Below are positions 6,416 through 14,279 of a DNA stretch of 31,240 nucleotides, one piece after another; position 1 is the first letter of the stretch, and the number at the start of each line of letters is the position of its first letter. Made by a program: the position numbers and the translations under genes. Below the pieces are notes generated by a model. It was not told the origin of the DNA and did not search any database. It saw nothing but the letters and a program-made list of their open reading frames with translations. Origin of the DNA: JAKACA01 sp050008715 (GTDB lineage: Bacteria > Actinomycetota > Acidimicrobiia > Acidimicrobiales > Bog-793). The stretch spans positions 1 to 31,240 of the forward strand of contig JBEKMC010000025.1 in the NCBI GenBank assembly GCA_050008715.1. The letters are read 5' to 3'.

Positions 6416-8587
6416 GTGAATCTTCCGGCCGATCCCGCCGACCGGCCCACGCTCCTCGGTCGCCTCGCCCGTGCCGTGATCGCCCATCGTCGCCGGGTCA
6501 TAGCGGTGTGGTTGGTGGCGTTTCTTGCCGGCGGCGCCGCAGCCGCTCACCTCTCAACCAGGCTGAGCTACGACTTCTCCCTGCCCGGTCAGCCGGCGTA
6601 CGAGACGAGCGTGAAGATCCTGGGCCTGTACGGCAATGGAGGTTCGACGACACCGTCCATCGCCGTCGTCACGGTGCCGAGCGGTCAGAGCGTCCTCGGC
6701 CAGGAGGCACGGCTGGCGGCGGGTTTCGAGTCGATTCGGCGGACGATGCCGGACGTGCGTGTCGTCGATTACGCCGTCACCCATGACGCCCGGTTCATCA
6801 CGAACGCCGGTCGCACCACGTTCGCATACGTCTTCGCGCCACCGAACAACAGCCTCGGTGCCGACAAGATCACGAACGGCGCCATCGCAGGGCTCGTGCG
6901 AGCGCTTCCGGGCGACCAGGTCGGTGTGACGGGGATCTCGCAGCTCAGCAGCGGCGCGTCCGCCAAGGGGCCGGGTGTTCTCGTCGAGACGATCTTCGGT
7001 GGCCTCGGCGCGCTGGCCGTCCTGGCATTCGTGTTCGCTTCGTTCCTGGCGCTCGTCCCCTTGCTCATCGCCGCCGTCGCCATCCCGGTGACGCTGCTCG
7101 TGATCTTCGCCCTCTCGTATGTGACCTCGGTGTCCTTCGTCGTCCAGTTCCTCGTGTCGCTCGTCGGGCTCGGTGTCGCCATCGACTACTCCCTCCTGCT
7201 CGTGACGCGCTGGCGGGAGGAGCGAAGTCTCGGCCGGGACAACGAGGACGCAGTCGTGCGCGCCATGCAGACCGCCGGACGCTCCGTCGTGTTGTCCGGG
7301 GTCACCGTGGCGATCGGGCTGCTGTCGCTCGTCGTGTTGCCGGTGCCGTTTCTCCGCAGCATCGGCATCGGCGGGATGCTCATCCCGCTCGTGTCGGTTG
7401 CGGTCGTGCTCACGCTGCTCCCCGCGCTGCTCGCCGGCGTGGGCCCTCGGTGGGACTGGCCGAGGGTGCGGACGGAGGCTGCGGCGAGCCGCGCCTGGAC
7501 GCGCTGGGCCGGCGGTATCGCCCGCCGACCGTGGGTCGGGGCGGCGGCCGCTCTCATCGTGCTCGGGATCGCCGTGGCCCCGGCGCTCCATCTGCGGGTC
7601 GGGCAGACCTCAGCGGCCGCCGAGGCGAGTAGTGGGACGGCACACGATCTCTACCAGGGACTCCTCAGCGGGGGAGCGCCGGGCGGTGTGCTCACGCCGA
7701 TGGAGGTGTTGACATCTGCCGCCGCCGCGCCGGGGGTCGTCGATGCCCTCCGCGTCACCCAAGGGGTCGAGGCGGCAGTCCTCCCGGCCGGTGCGACGGG
7801 GACGCGTCGGGGTACCTCTGACCTCATCGTCATCCCGTCCGAGGAGACGGTGGACAGCGCCACGCTCGGTCCCGTCCAAGCGGTCGAACGCCAGATCGAC
7901 GGACGGGCCGGCGTGATCGGCGTCGCCGGCACTGGCCCTGGCCAGCAGGCCTTCACGAACGCCGTCTATGGGCATGTCCCCCTGCTCGTGGCGCTCCTCG
8001 CCGTGCTCACCTTCCTTCTCCTCGCCCGCGCTTTCCGTTCGATCGTGCTGGCGGCCAAGGCCGTCGTGCTCAATGTCGTCTCCCTCGGAGCCGTGTTCGG
8101 CGTCCTGACGTGGTTCTGGCAGGAGGGCCATGGGTCGAGAGCCATCTTCGGCATCGCCGCCACCGGCGCCATCACGTTCTGGGTCCCGATCACGATCTTC
8201 GCATTCCTCTACGGCTTGTCGATGGACTACGAGGTCTTCATCCTCTCGAGAGTGCGGGAGGAGTACGACATCACGGGCTCGACCGAGCAGGCCATGGTGC
8301 GGGGCCTGGCCCGGACAGGGCGGCTCGTCACGAGCGCCGCCCTGATCCTCTTCCTCGCCTTTGCCTCCCTGGCGTCGGCTCCCGTCACCGACATCAAGGT
8401 GCTGGCCACCGGCCTCGGGATCGGCATCCTGCTCGACGCCACGATCATCCGGGCCTTGCTCGTGCCGTCGCTCGTCGTTCTGTTCGGGAAGTGGAACTGG
8501 TGGTTCCCGTCGCGGGTGGCTCGGGTGCTCCGGTTGCGGGCGGAGCCGCCGGCGGCTGCCGGCGCCCCTCTGCCAGTTCTGGAGTGA
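6416..8587 (+). CDS. MMPL-family RND transporter
   Basis: 723 residues, the usual short MMPL length. It has a first membrane helix at about 27-45, a periplasmic loop, a five-helix block (about 190-340), a second loop, and a second helix block (about 520-700). The proton-relay Asp-Tyr pairs of MmpL proteins are present in both halves: GVAIDYSLLL (Asp257-Tyr258) and GLSMDYEVF (Asp604-Tyr605). MMPL proteins use the proton gradient to export lipids, lipopeptides or drugs; the substrate cannot be told. GTG start with GAAGGGA 5 nt upstream. Regulated by the divergent MarR (inference). Its stop codon lies inside a long hairpin. Confidence 0.92.
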   Translation: MNLPADPADRPTLLGRLARAVIAHRRRVIAVWLVAFLAGGAAAAHLSTRLSYDFSLPGQPAYETSVKILGLYGNGGSTTPSIAVVTVPSGQSVLGQEARLAAGFESIRRTMPDVRVVDYAVTHDARFITNAGRTTFAYVFAPPNNSLGADKITNGAIAGLVRALPGDQVGVTGISQLSSGASAKGPGVLVETIFGGLGALAVLAFVFASFLALVPLLIAAVAIPVTLLVIFALSYVTSVSFVVQFLVSLVGLGVAIDYSLLLVTRWREERSLGRDNEDAVVRAMQTAGRSVVLSGVTVAIGLLSLVVLPVPFLRSIGIGGMLIPLVSVAVVLTLLPALLAGVGPRWDWPRVRTEAAASRAWTRWAGGIARRPWVGAAAALIVLGIAVAPALHLRVGQTSAAAEASSGTAHDLYQGLLSGGAPGGVLTPMEVLTSAAAAPGVVDALRVTQGVEAAVLPAGATGTRRGTSDLIVIPSEETVDSATLGPVQAVERQIDGRAGVIGVAGTGPGQQAFTNAVYGHVPLLVALLAVLTFLLLARAFRSIVLAAKAVVLNVVSLGAVFGVLTWFWQEGHGSRAIFGIAATGAITFWVPITIFAFLYGLSMDYEVFILSRVREEYDITGSTEQAMVRGLARTGRLVTSAALILFLAFASLASAPVTDIKVLATGLGIGILLDATIIRALLVPSLVVLFGKWNWWFPSRVARVLRLRAEPPAAAGAPLPVLE

Positions 8588-8624
8588 GAAAGCGACCGTA
8601 CGCGGTGTTTTCTCACGTCCAGAA
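8577..8624. terminator. Long hairpin over the mmpL stop codon, between convergent genes
   Basis: TTCTGGA (8577-8583) pairs perfectly with TCCAGAA (8618-8624). After a small bulge TGAGAAA (8585-8591) pairs with TTTCTCA (8609-8615), and ACCG (8595-8598) pairs with CGGT (8603-8606) around a TACG loop. The TGA stop of mmpL (8585-8587) lies in the stem. The structure is the same from both strands, and the opposing methyltransferase gene ends at 8655, so it probably ends transcription in both directions. No long T-tract follows. Confidence 0.7.
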
Positions 8625-8654
8625 GTGCCGACGGCCGGCTACCTCATCGACGCT

Positions 8655-9911
8655 TCAGGCGCCGGCGTGCCCCTCCGATGGCGTGGCCGCCCTCAGGGCC
8701 TCCACCTCTGCCGCCAGCGCGTCGCGCTGGGCGCGTAGCCGGCGGATCGGAGGAATGACTCCGGCGCCGGCCTTGGCAGCGGAATATGCGACGGAGCGCA
8801 TCATCGCGGCGGCGTGTGACCCCATCGACCTCGGCGCCGGCCCGGCCTGGCCGGCGGACGTCCCGATCGTCGCGGGGTCTCCGCCGGCGCCACCGTGGCT
8901 GGCGGAAGGCTGCACGTGCTCCGGAACAGCGGCCACCTCGGGAGGCACGGGCCGCACGGAGAACGCCGGGCTGAGCGGTGGCACGAAGGCGCACTCGACG
9001 TCGTGCATGACGTAGTGAGCCATGAGGTGGGTGGGCTTGACGATGCCGAGCGCGAGCGCCCCTTCGTCGAGCCGGGCGACCGCGTCGATGAAGTCCCGAT
9101 CCTCCGCCCGCTCCGGGTCGAAGTTGTGACCGAAACCCCGATCGACGAACAAGTCGATCACGTTCGCGAACGCGAGGAAGACGGCGGGATGGAAGTACTC
9201 GTTGAGGAGGCGGAGGATGTCCTGTGCCCGGATGCCTTCGAAGCCTTCTGTCGAGCAGTCCCAGTTGTCATAGACCTCTTCGTGCCGCCGCAGCTGGTGG
9301 TTGTAGCGGTAGCGATCGGGCATGGTCGCCCAGATTCGTTGCACGAGATCGAGTGCCTCCGGCCACCGCATGTGGCCGTTGCGGCCGATCATGTCGTTGA
9401 CGATGAACACGCAGTCAGGGGAGGCCCCAGCTTGGACCTGCTCGAAGAGACGCTCGAGCTCGCAGACGTGGTGGAGCGAGTGGTTGGCGATGACGACGTC
9501 GTGCCGCTCGGAAGGCTCCCAGGCGTTCAGGTCGGCTTCTTCGTCGATGAGGTGGGCGGAGAGAGCGGCCTCGGCGGCGTCGTGCTGCGCCCGCTCCCGC
9601 ATGGCCCCGTTCAGCTCGAGCCGCCGGATGTGGAAGTTGTCATGTCCGGCTTCCCGCAGCCGTCTCGCCAAGCCGAGCTCGAGCTCGCCGTTGCCGGAGC
9701 CGAGCGAGACCACGTGGACCGGGCCCCCTGACCTGCATCGCTCGGCGACGGGCTCGAGGAGGAACTGGTCGAGCGACGAGTAACCCAGCCGGGCCAGCTT
9801 TGGGTCGACGTGTCCCCCGCTCCAGTAGTGGTAGATGGCGGGCAGGTCGTGAACGTTCTCCACGTCGCGATAGCGCTCCAGCTCGTCCGCCACACGATCG
9901 GCGTAACTCAC
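8655..9911 (-). CDS. Class I SAM-dependent methyltransferase-like protein with C-terminal coiled coil
   Basis: 418 residues from the GTG at 9911, chosen because GAGGG lies 7 nt upstream and the long upstream extension is low-complexity and non-protein-like. The methyltransferase motif I is VHVVSLGSGNGELELG (about residues 65-80), followed by an acidic post-motif (RRLELN) and HDVVIANHSLHHV (motif IV region). The central half contains a helical domain of unknown role. The C-terminus has a Pro/Gly/Ala linker and a short coiled coil (RRLRAQRDALAAEVEALRA). The substrate is unknown. It has its own promoter and ends at the shared hairpin with mmpL; no co-transcribed partner on its strand. Confidence 0.75.
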   Translation of the reverse strand: MSYADRVADELERYRDVENVHDLPAIYHYWSGGHVDPKLARLGYSSLDQFLLEPVAERCRSGGPVHVVSLGSGNGELELGLARRLREAGHDNFHIRRLELNGAMRERAQHDAAEAALSAHLIDEEADLNAWEPSERHDVVIANHSLHHVCELERLFEQVQAGASPDCVFIVNDMIGRNGHMRWPEALDLVQRIWATMPDRYRYNHQLRRHEEVYDNWDCSTEGFEGIRAQDILRLLNEYFHPAVFLAFANVIDLFVDRGFGHNFDPERAEDRDFIDAVARLDEGALALGIVKPTHLMAHYVMHDVECAFVPPLSPAFSVRPVPPEVAAVPEHVQPSASHGGAGGDPATIGTSAGQAGPAPRSMGSHAAAMMRSVAYSAAKAGAGVIPPIRRLRAQRDALAAEVEALRAATPSEGHAGA

Positions 9912-9987
9912 ATCCGTGCCCTCATGACCTGTCCTCGTGTGCTCGTGCCGACGGGCGCCGGCGCCGCCCCCGTGGAGGTGTCCCGGA

Positions 9988-10015
9988 AGCCTAATGGGAC
10001 GTGTCCTGGTGTCAT
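9988..10015 (-). promoter_or_regulatory. Promoter of the methyltransferase gene
   Basis: On the minus strand ATGACA (10015-10010) and TAGGCT (9993-9988) are separated by 16 nt. They match the -35 in 5 of 6 and the -10 in the TAnnnT pattern. The predicted leader is about 70 nt before the GTG at 9911. The rest of the 231-bp divergent region (9912-10142) shows no clear promoter for the GGDEF gene. Confidence 0.5.
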
Positions 10016-10142
10016 TGGGCTCGCTGCGGGGGCCATTCGCCTGTCTGTTTGCGCCACCTGCCGGTGGCGGACCACCAGCCGATTCAGCAGGACGGAAGGG
10101 GTGGTGCATGAAGCAGGGGAGAAAAGGGGCACAATTGGCACC

Positions 10143-11537
10143 ATGGAGTCGATACCGGGGGATGTGGCGGGCGGTGCGGTCCTCGAGAAGACTGCGGTCT
10201 TCGAGGATGCCGGCGACGAGGAAGGGCGCCCGACCTATGCCGGCGCCGGCACCGTGGAGGCATTGAGCAGGTCGGTGATCGAGAACGGTGACCTGGGCTT
10301 TTTCGCCATGACGCCGGACGGGGTCATCGTGTTCGCCAACTCTGCCCTCGGCCGGCTGATCGGGAGGTCACCTGCCGAGTGCATCGGCCGCAACGTGGCG
10401 GAGTGGCTCCATCCGGCCGAGCTCGAGCGGGCTGCCAGCCTCGTGTCGGTGAGCACAGTCGAGCGTCCTCCTCCGGGCATGAGCCGGTTCATGGTGGCCC
10501 ATTCGAACGGTCAGTGGGTGCCGCTCGAGATCTCGGGGACCGCCGCCACGGACGGCTCGCAGCGGCTGTTGGCGGTCTACTGCCGCAACGGTGCGCCCCG
10601 GTTGGCGATCGAGGACGTGATGAGGATGCTCCTCGAGGGCGCGCCGCTCTCCGAGGTCCTGAGAGCGGTCTGTAACGTGATCGAGTGGGATGGGTACGGC
10701 ACTCATGTGGCGATCAGCTGGTTCGACGGCGAGGGCTTTCAGCAAGTCGACACCGGCGTGCCCGCCCTGATCGGCGGGGGGGACGACTCGGAGGGGACGA
10801 TCTGGCACAGCACGCGGGCGACCGGGAAGCCCGTCTCCGCCACCGCCGCCGGCCTCGACGTCGCCCGGCGCGCAGAAGCCACCCGCCTCGGGGTCTCCGA
10901 GGCCTGGGTCGTGCCGGTCAACCGAGATGCCGCTCAGCCGCCGGCCACGATCACGATCTGGACCGTTGGCGGTGGCCGAAGCCCTCAGATCCACGCCTAC
11001 GGCATGGAGGTGGCTCGCCAGATGGTGGAGCTGATCCTGCGGTGGAACGATCACCAGGCGGCACTGGAGAGCGCCGCCCACCTCGACGTCCTCACCGGGC
11101 TTCCGAACCGCCGAACATTCTTGAACACGCTGGCCGAGAACGACGAAGGCGGCGCAGTGCTCTACTGCGACCTCGACCGGTTCAAGCCCGTGAACGACAC
11201 CCTCGGGCACGCCGCCGGCGACGAGGTACTGCGAGCGACGGCCGAGCGGATCGCCTCGTGCGTCCGATCTCACGACCTCGTGGCCCGCCTCGGCGGGGAC
11301 GAGTTCGCCGTCCTGTGCGAGGGAGCCTCGCCGGGCGATGCGGCCGAAGTGGCCGATCGGATTCACGCCGCGCTCGACCGCCCGGTCATCGTCGACGGGT
11401 CCGAGGTCACGGTCGGCGTGAGCATCGGCATCGCTCATAGCCCCGGCCCCCTCGACGAGGCGCTCGTGGACGCGGCCGACGTCGCGCTGGCGGAAGCGAA
11501 GGCAGCGGGGCGCTCGACGTACCGGGTTGCCCGGTGA
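10143..11537 (+). CDS. Diguanylate cyclase with PAS and GAF-like sensor domains
   Basis: 464 residues. PAS domain about 45-145 (GFFAMTPDGVIVFANSALGRLIGRSP...), a GAF-like sensor about 155-300, and GGDEF domain 310-464 beginning LDVLTGLPNRRTFL. The active-site motif GGDEF is intact (384-388), and RSHD five residues before it matches the RxxD inhibitory I-site. So the protein should make c-di-GMP from two GTP and be feedback-inhibited. No membrane segments, so it is a cytoplasmic sensor; the ligand is unknown. The ATG at 10143 has AGGGG 13 nt upstream; a GTG at 10104 with GGAAGGG only 3 nt away is a less likely start. Its stop overlaps the next gene's GTG by 4 bp. Confidence 0.9.
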   Translation: MESIPGDVAGGAVLEKTAVFEDAGDEEGRPTYAGAGTVEALSRSVIENGDLGFFAMTPDGVIVFANSALGRLIGRSPAECIGRNVAEWLHPAELERAASLVSVSTVERPPPGMSRFMVAHSNGQWVPLEISGTAATDGSQRLLAVYCRNGAPRLAIEDVMRMLLEGAPLSEVLRAVCNVIEWDGYGTHVAISWFDGEGFQQVDTGVPALIGGGDDSEGTIWHSTRATGKPVSATAAGLDVARRAEATRLGVSEAWVVPVNRDAAQPPATITIWTVGGGRSPQIHAYGMEVARQMVELILRWNDHQAALESAAHLDVLTGLPNRRTFLNTLAENDEGGAVLYCDLDRFKPVNDTLGHAAGDEVLRATAERIASCVRSHDLVARLGGDEFAVLCEGASPGDAAEVADRIHAALDRPVIVDGSEVTVGVSIGIAHSPGPLDEALVDAADVALAEAKAAGRSTYRVAR

Positions 11538-11878
11538 GTTCGGCGTGTGGCGGCAGGGATGGCCCCGTTGAGGATGGGGCGAGTATCCGGGCATGTGTCG
11601 CCGAGGAGGGTGGAGGCGACTGGGCCTTCTCGGAAGACGAACTGTCCGGGCTTGCCTTGGCAGCCGACCGGGACGCCGGCCCCGACGCAGACGCCGTGCC
11701 CCTGGCGTTGTACCTCGGGCAGCTGCCCCTCATGTTGCCGCAGTGGTACATGCCCCCCGCGATCGTGGCGCGGGGCGGCCGATGGCGCGTGGCCCTCGTG
11801 CTCACCCTGGTGCTCGCGTTCGTCATGATCGACGCCTGGGGCCTCTGCAGCACCTACGGCTCGGTGACGCTCGCCTAG
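11534..11878 (+). CDS. Small hypothetical protein with C-terminal membrane segment, coupled to the diguanylate cyclase
   Basis: 114 residues. The GTG start overlaps the TGA of the GGDEF gene (GTGA), a typical coupled arrangement. The N-terminal half is acidic and low-complexity. The C-terminal half reads PLMLPQWYMPPAIVARGGRWR followed by a hydrophobic helix (VALVLTLVLAFVMIDAWGLC), suggesting one or two membrane passes. I recognise no domain. Overlap with a sensor cyclase suggests a membrane partner, but this is inference; a chance open frame is possible. Confidence 0.5.
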   Translation: MSSACGGRDGPVEDGASIRACVAEEGGGDWAFSEDELSGLALAADRDAGPDADAVPLALYLGQLPLMLPQWYMPPAIVARGGRWRVALVLTLVLAFVMIDAWGLCSTYGSVTLA

Positions 11879-11976
11879 GTACCGAGTCGCACGCCGTACC
11901 AGGGATCCCTGCGCTCAGTTGCCTGACCTGCTAAGAATCAGCAGCAGCGTCGTCCAACCGACCAGGAGGCCGCAGG

Positions 11977-12687
11977 GTGGACCTACTAGGCAACGTATAT
12001 AGCGCTTACACCGGCGCCGGGGTCCTCGTGTTCGAGTTGGCCTTCTACGTCATCATCGCCCTTGCGCTCGGCGGTGTGTTCCAGAAGGCCGGTCAGCCAT
12101 TCTGGGCCGGATTCGTGCCCATCTACAACTTCTACATCATGCTGAAGATCGTTGGGCGACCGACGTGGTGGACGTGGTTGATCCTGCTTGGCATCATCCC
12201 CTTTATCGGCACCCTGGCGGTGTTCGTCATCTACATCATCGTCGCGCTGGATCTCGCCAAGAGCTATGGCAAAGGCACCGGCTTCGCCATCGGTCTCATC
12301 ATCCCCGTCGTATCGATCGTGTTCTTTTACATCCTCTGGCTCGGACCGGCCACCTACAGCGGACCGGCTGCGCTCGGAGCAGGTGGGACGTTCGGCCAAG
12401 GGGGCCAGCAGTACGGTCAGCAGCCTTACGGCCAGCAGCAGTATGGCCAGCCCGGTTACGGACAGCCGCCGGGCTACGGCCAACCGCCGGGCTACGGCCA
12501 ACCGCCGGGCTACGGCCAACCGCCGGGCTACGGTCCACCTGACCAGGGCTACGGCCAGCCTCAGCCGGGGTACGCGCCACCCCCCGGCGAGTATCAGCCG
12601 CCGCCGTCATACCCGCCCCCCGGCGACTACCAGCCCCCGCCGGCCTACCCGCCTCCGGGCGACTACCCGCCGCCTCCGCAGCAGTAG
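11977..12687 (+). CDS. DUF5684-like membrane protein with a YGQPPG-repeat cytoplasmic tail
   Basis: 236 residues from a GTG with a near-perfect AGGAGG (11964-11969) 7 nt upstream. Residues 1-130 hold about four membrane segments with a conserved-looking pattern (KAGQPFWAGFVPIYNFYIMLKIVGRPTWW, PFIGTLAVFVIYI) that resembles the DUF5684 family, of unknown function. Residues about 135-236 are an intrinsically disordered Gly/Tyr/Gln/Pro tail: YGQ repeats, then PPGYGQ copies, then PPGEYQPPPSYPPPGDYQPPP-type repeats. Such tails are common in actinobacterial membrane proteins and may mediate self-association (inference). It is convergent with the lipoprotein gene. Confidence 0.82.
   Translation: MDLLGNVYSAYTGAGVLVFELAFYVIIALALGGVFQKAGQPFWAGFVPIYNFYIMLKIVGRPTWWTWLILLGIIPFIGTLAVFVIYIIVALDLAKSYGKGTGFAIGLIIPVVSIVFFYILWLGPATYSGPAALGAGGTFGQGGQQYGQQPYGQQQYGQPGYGQPPGYGQPPGYGQPPGYGQPPGYGPPDQGYGQPQPGYAPPPGEYQPPPSYPPPGDYQPPPAYPPPGDYPPPPQQ
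12471..12533 (+). repeat. 18-bp tandem repeat encoding PPGYGQ units
   Basis: GGGCTACGGCCAACCGCC occurs perfectly at 12471-12488, 12489-12506 and 12507-12524, with a partial fourth copy to 12533 and a diverged copy just before. In frame with the DUF5684-like gene, so length variation would change the disordered tail only. Confidence 0.92.
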
Positions 12688-12749
12688 GGCCGGCCGGCCG
12701 CAAAGCGCCGGAGCACCAGCACACCCGCGAACCGCCTTCCGGCCGTACC

Positions 12750-13256
12750 TCAGCTACCGCATTGCGGTGGGCAGCCTCCGATGTACAGCAAGCCCAGCCA
12801 GCTGCCCGTTCGGTTCCCATAGGCCACGACGATGGCGGCCGGGTAGCTGAACGACCAGGACGACCCTGGCCGGATGGGGCGGGACTTCGAGACGTTCGGG
12901 AAATGGTGGAAATAGACGACCTGTGTGGCGGCAGTGAGGTTCGTGAAGACGATCGGCGTGATGTTGGCGGCGTAGAGCTTGTGCGGCTCGTAGCCATGCG
13001 CCGTGATGATTACGTTCTGCCCGAACGAGCTGTAGCCGCTGATCGGCTCGTGATGGTCCTCGGTCGGCACGAGCACCTTGCGGCCCGCCACCGTCACGTA
13101 CTGCGGGACGTAGTTCACGGTGGTCGTCGTGATCCCGAGGGTCGTCGACGACGTCGTCGCCGACGACGAACCCGTGCCGGCCGAGCAGGCGCCAAGGGCG
13201 ATGCACAGTGCGAGCGCCGCGAGCGCGCGCACGTGTCGACGAGCAGGCGAGGTCAT
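12750..13256 (-). CDS. Lipoprotein with a possible cupredoxin-like domain, last gene of the extended pst cluster
   Basis: 168 residues. A lipoprotein signal is clear: basic ARRHVR, hydrophobic ALAALALCIA, lipobox LGAC (Cys24), followed by a Ser/Thr linker to about 47. The folded part (48-168) has strands such as NVIITAHGYEPH, NITPIVFTNLTAATQVVYFHHFPN, then IRPGSSWSFSYPAAIVVAYG and a closing GLLYIGGC. This strand pattern and the PG-before-strand motif resemble cupredoxin-like domains, but the normal Cys-His-Met copper set is not evident; His117, His118 and two C-terminal Cys (162, 166) are the only obvious candidates. It starts 16 bp after the sortase-like gene and probably shares its transcript. 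No Shine-Dalgarno is visible. Function unknown. Confidence 0.65.
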   Translation of the reverse strand: MTSPARRHVRALAALALCIALGACSAGTGSSSATTSSTTLGITTTTVNYVPQYVTVAGRKVLVPTEDHHEPISGYSSFGQNVIITAHGYEPHKLYAANITPIVFTNLTAATQVVYFHHFPNVSKSRPIRPGSSWSFSYPAAIVVAYGNRTGSWLGLLYIGGCPPQCGS

Positions 13257-13272
13257 CGGGAGGAGCCGGCGG

Positions 13273-14277
13273 TCACATCGTCGCCGGCAGGAGCCGGGCG
13301 GCGTTTTGGAACGTGAAGAGCGCAACGGGCAGCAGGATCGGGGTCGAGAGCACGTAGACGAGCAGGACGCGTCCCGTTCGCCTGTAGGCGACGACCGTGC
13401 CGATCAAGAGGACCACGAGGGCAACACCCCACCCGATGAGGCCGGCGAGTCCGGCGCTGTCGCCGCTCAACGACAGCTCCGATTGAACCGTCGGGCCGGG
13501 GGGTCGATGCGGTGCGGGAACGGGGTTGCCGACGAGCGAGGCTTCGACCACGTCGAAACCCGAGGGCGGTACCGCCTGCGCGGACGTGACGAGCGCCAGC
13601 AGGCCGAGGTTCGAGTGCAGGACTGGGAGGGACTGGCCGGGCGGGACCTCGAAGCTGCGGTCGACGACGAAACGGAAGGCGCCGAGAAAGTCCACGACAT
13701 CGATCGTGTCACCGGGGCGCAGATCGCTGAGGTGGGCGAAGGCACCGCCGAATGTCAGCTTCCTGCCTGCGATCACGGCCTCGCCGGCGGATCCGGGGAT
13801 CGATGTCGCGGGCATCAGGCCCGGTCCCTGCTGCAGGTCGGAGGCCGTGGTGCCCTCGACGACGACGGCACGTAGGCCGAGCTGCGGAATTTGCAGTACT
13901 GCGGCGGCTTTGCCGTCCGGCGGCGCCACGCCGTCGAAGGCTGCGTACTCGGCGGCGCACGAAGGCACGTAGGTCGGGCACGTGCCCACCGCGTAGGTCG
14001 TGAGGAGACGATGCTGGTTGTGGGCCACCTGCAGATCGGACCAGCCGAAGAGGTAGCCGGCGAAGAGCAGGAGGACCACCCCGGCGAGCGTGAGGCAGAG
14101 CCCGAGGTTCTCGAGGGCGGAGTGCTTCACGCGCCCCGGCGCCGGAGAGCTCGTCACGGCAAGGGGAGTGATCGCCTCAGGGGGTTCCACCCTGTTCGCC
14201 TCCTCGTCGTCGGTGAAGATCGACAGCGGACGAGCGAGTTCGCGCTCGGTCGGCTGGTTCAGATCCGTGACGGACAT
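13273..14277 (-). CDS. Catalytically degenerate sortase-like membrane protein (pseudo-sortase)
   Basis: 334 residues. A cytoplasmic N-terminus (1-55), one membrane helix (58-78), an extracytoplasmic sortase-like domain (about 125-250), then two more helices (277-299, 302-322). The domain follows the sortase pattern IPQLGL...VVVEGT...DLQQGPGLMPATSIPG...AVIAG...GGAFAHLSDLRPGDTI...LLALVT. The catalytic His of the usual AGHR is replaced: AGRK, Arg172. The catalytic Cys of the usual LVTC is Ser232 (codon TCC), and no Arg follows at the third catalytic position. It should therefore not cleave sorting signals. GGGAGGGTGAT precedes the ATG, and the gene starts 2 bp after the stop of the upstream surface-protein gene. 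A scaffold or chaperone role for neighbouring surface proteins is possible (inference). Confidence 0.72.
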   Translation of the reverse strand: MSVTDLNQPTERELARPLSIFTDDEEANRVEPPEAITPLAVTSSPAPGRVKHSALENLGLCLTLAGVVLLLFAGYLFGWSDLQVAHNQHRLLTTYAVGTCPTYVPSCAAEYAAFDGVAPPDGKAAAVLQIPQLGLRAVVVEGTTASDLQQGPGLMPATSIPGSAGEAVIAGRKLTFGGAFAHLSDLRPGDTIDVVDFLGAFRFVVDRSFEVPPGQSLPVLHSNLGLLALVTSAQAVPPSGFDVVEASLVGNPVPAPHRPPGPTVQSELSLSGDSAGLAGLIGWGVALVVLLIGTVVAYRRTGRVLLVYVLSTPILLPVALFTFQNAARLLPATM

Positions 14278-14279
14278 CG

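Noticed and set aside
12421..12687. CRISPR-like array
   Set aside because: The repeats are contiguous 18-bp in-frame codon repeats without spacers.
13257..13325. Longer start for the lipoprotein at 13325
   Set aside because: It would precede the lipoprotein signal with 23 basic residues and overlap the sortase-like gene; the ATG at 13256 gives a normal signal.
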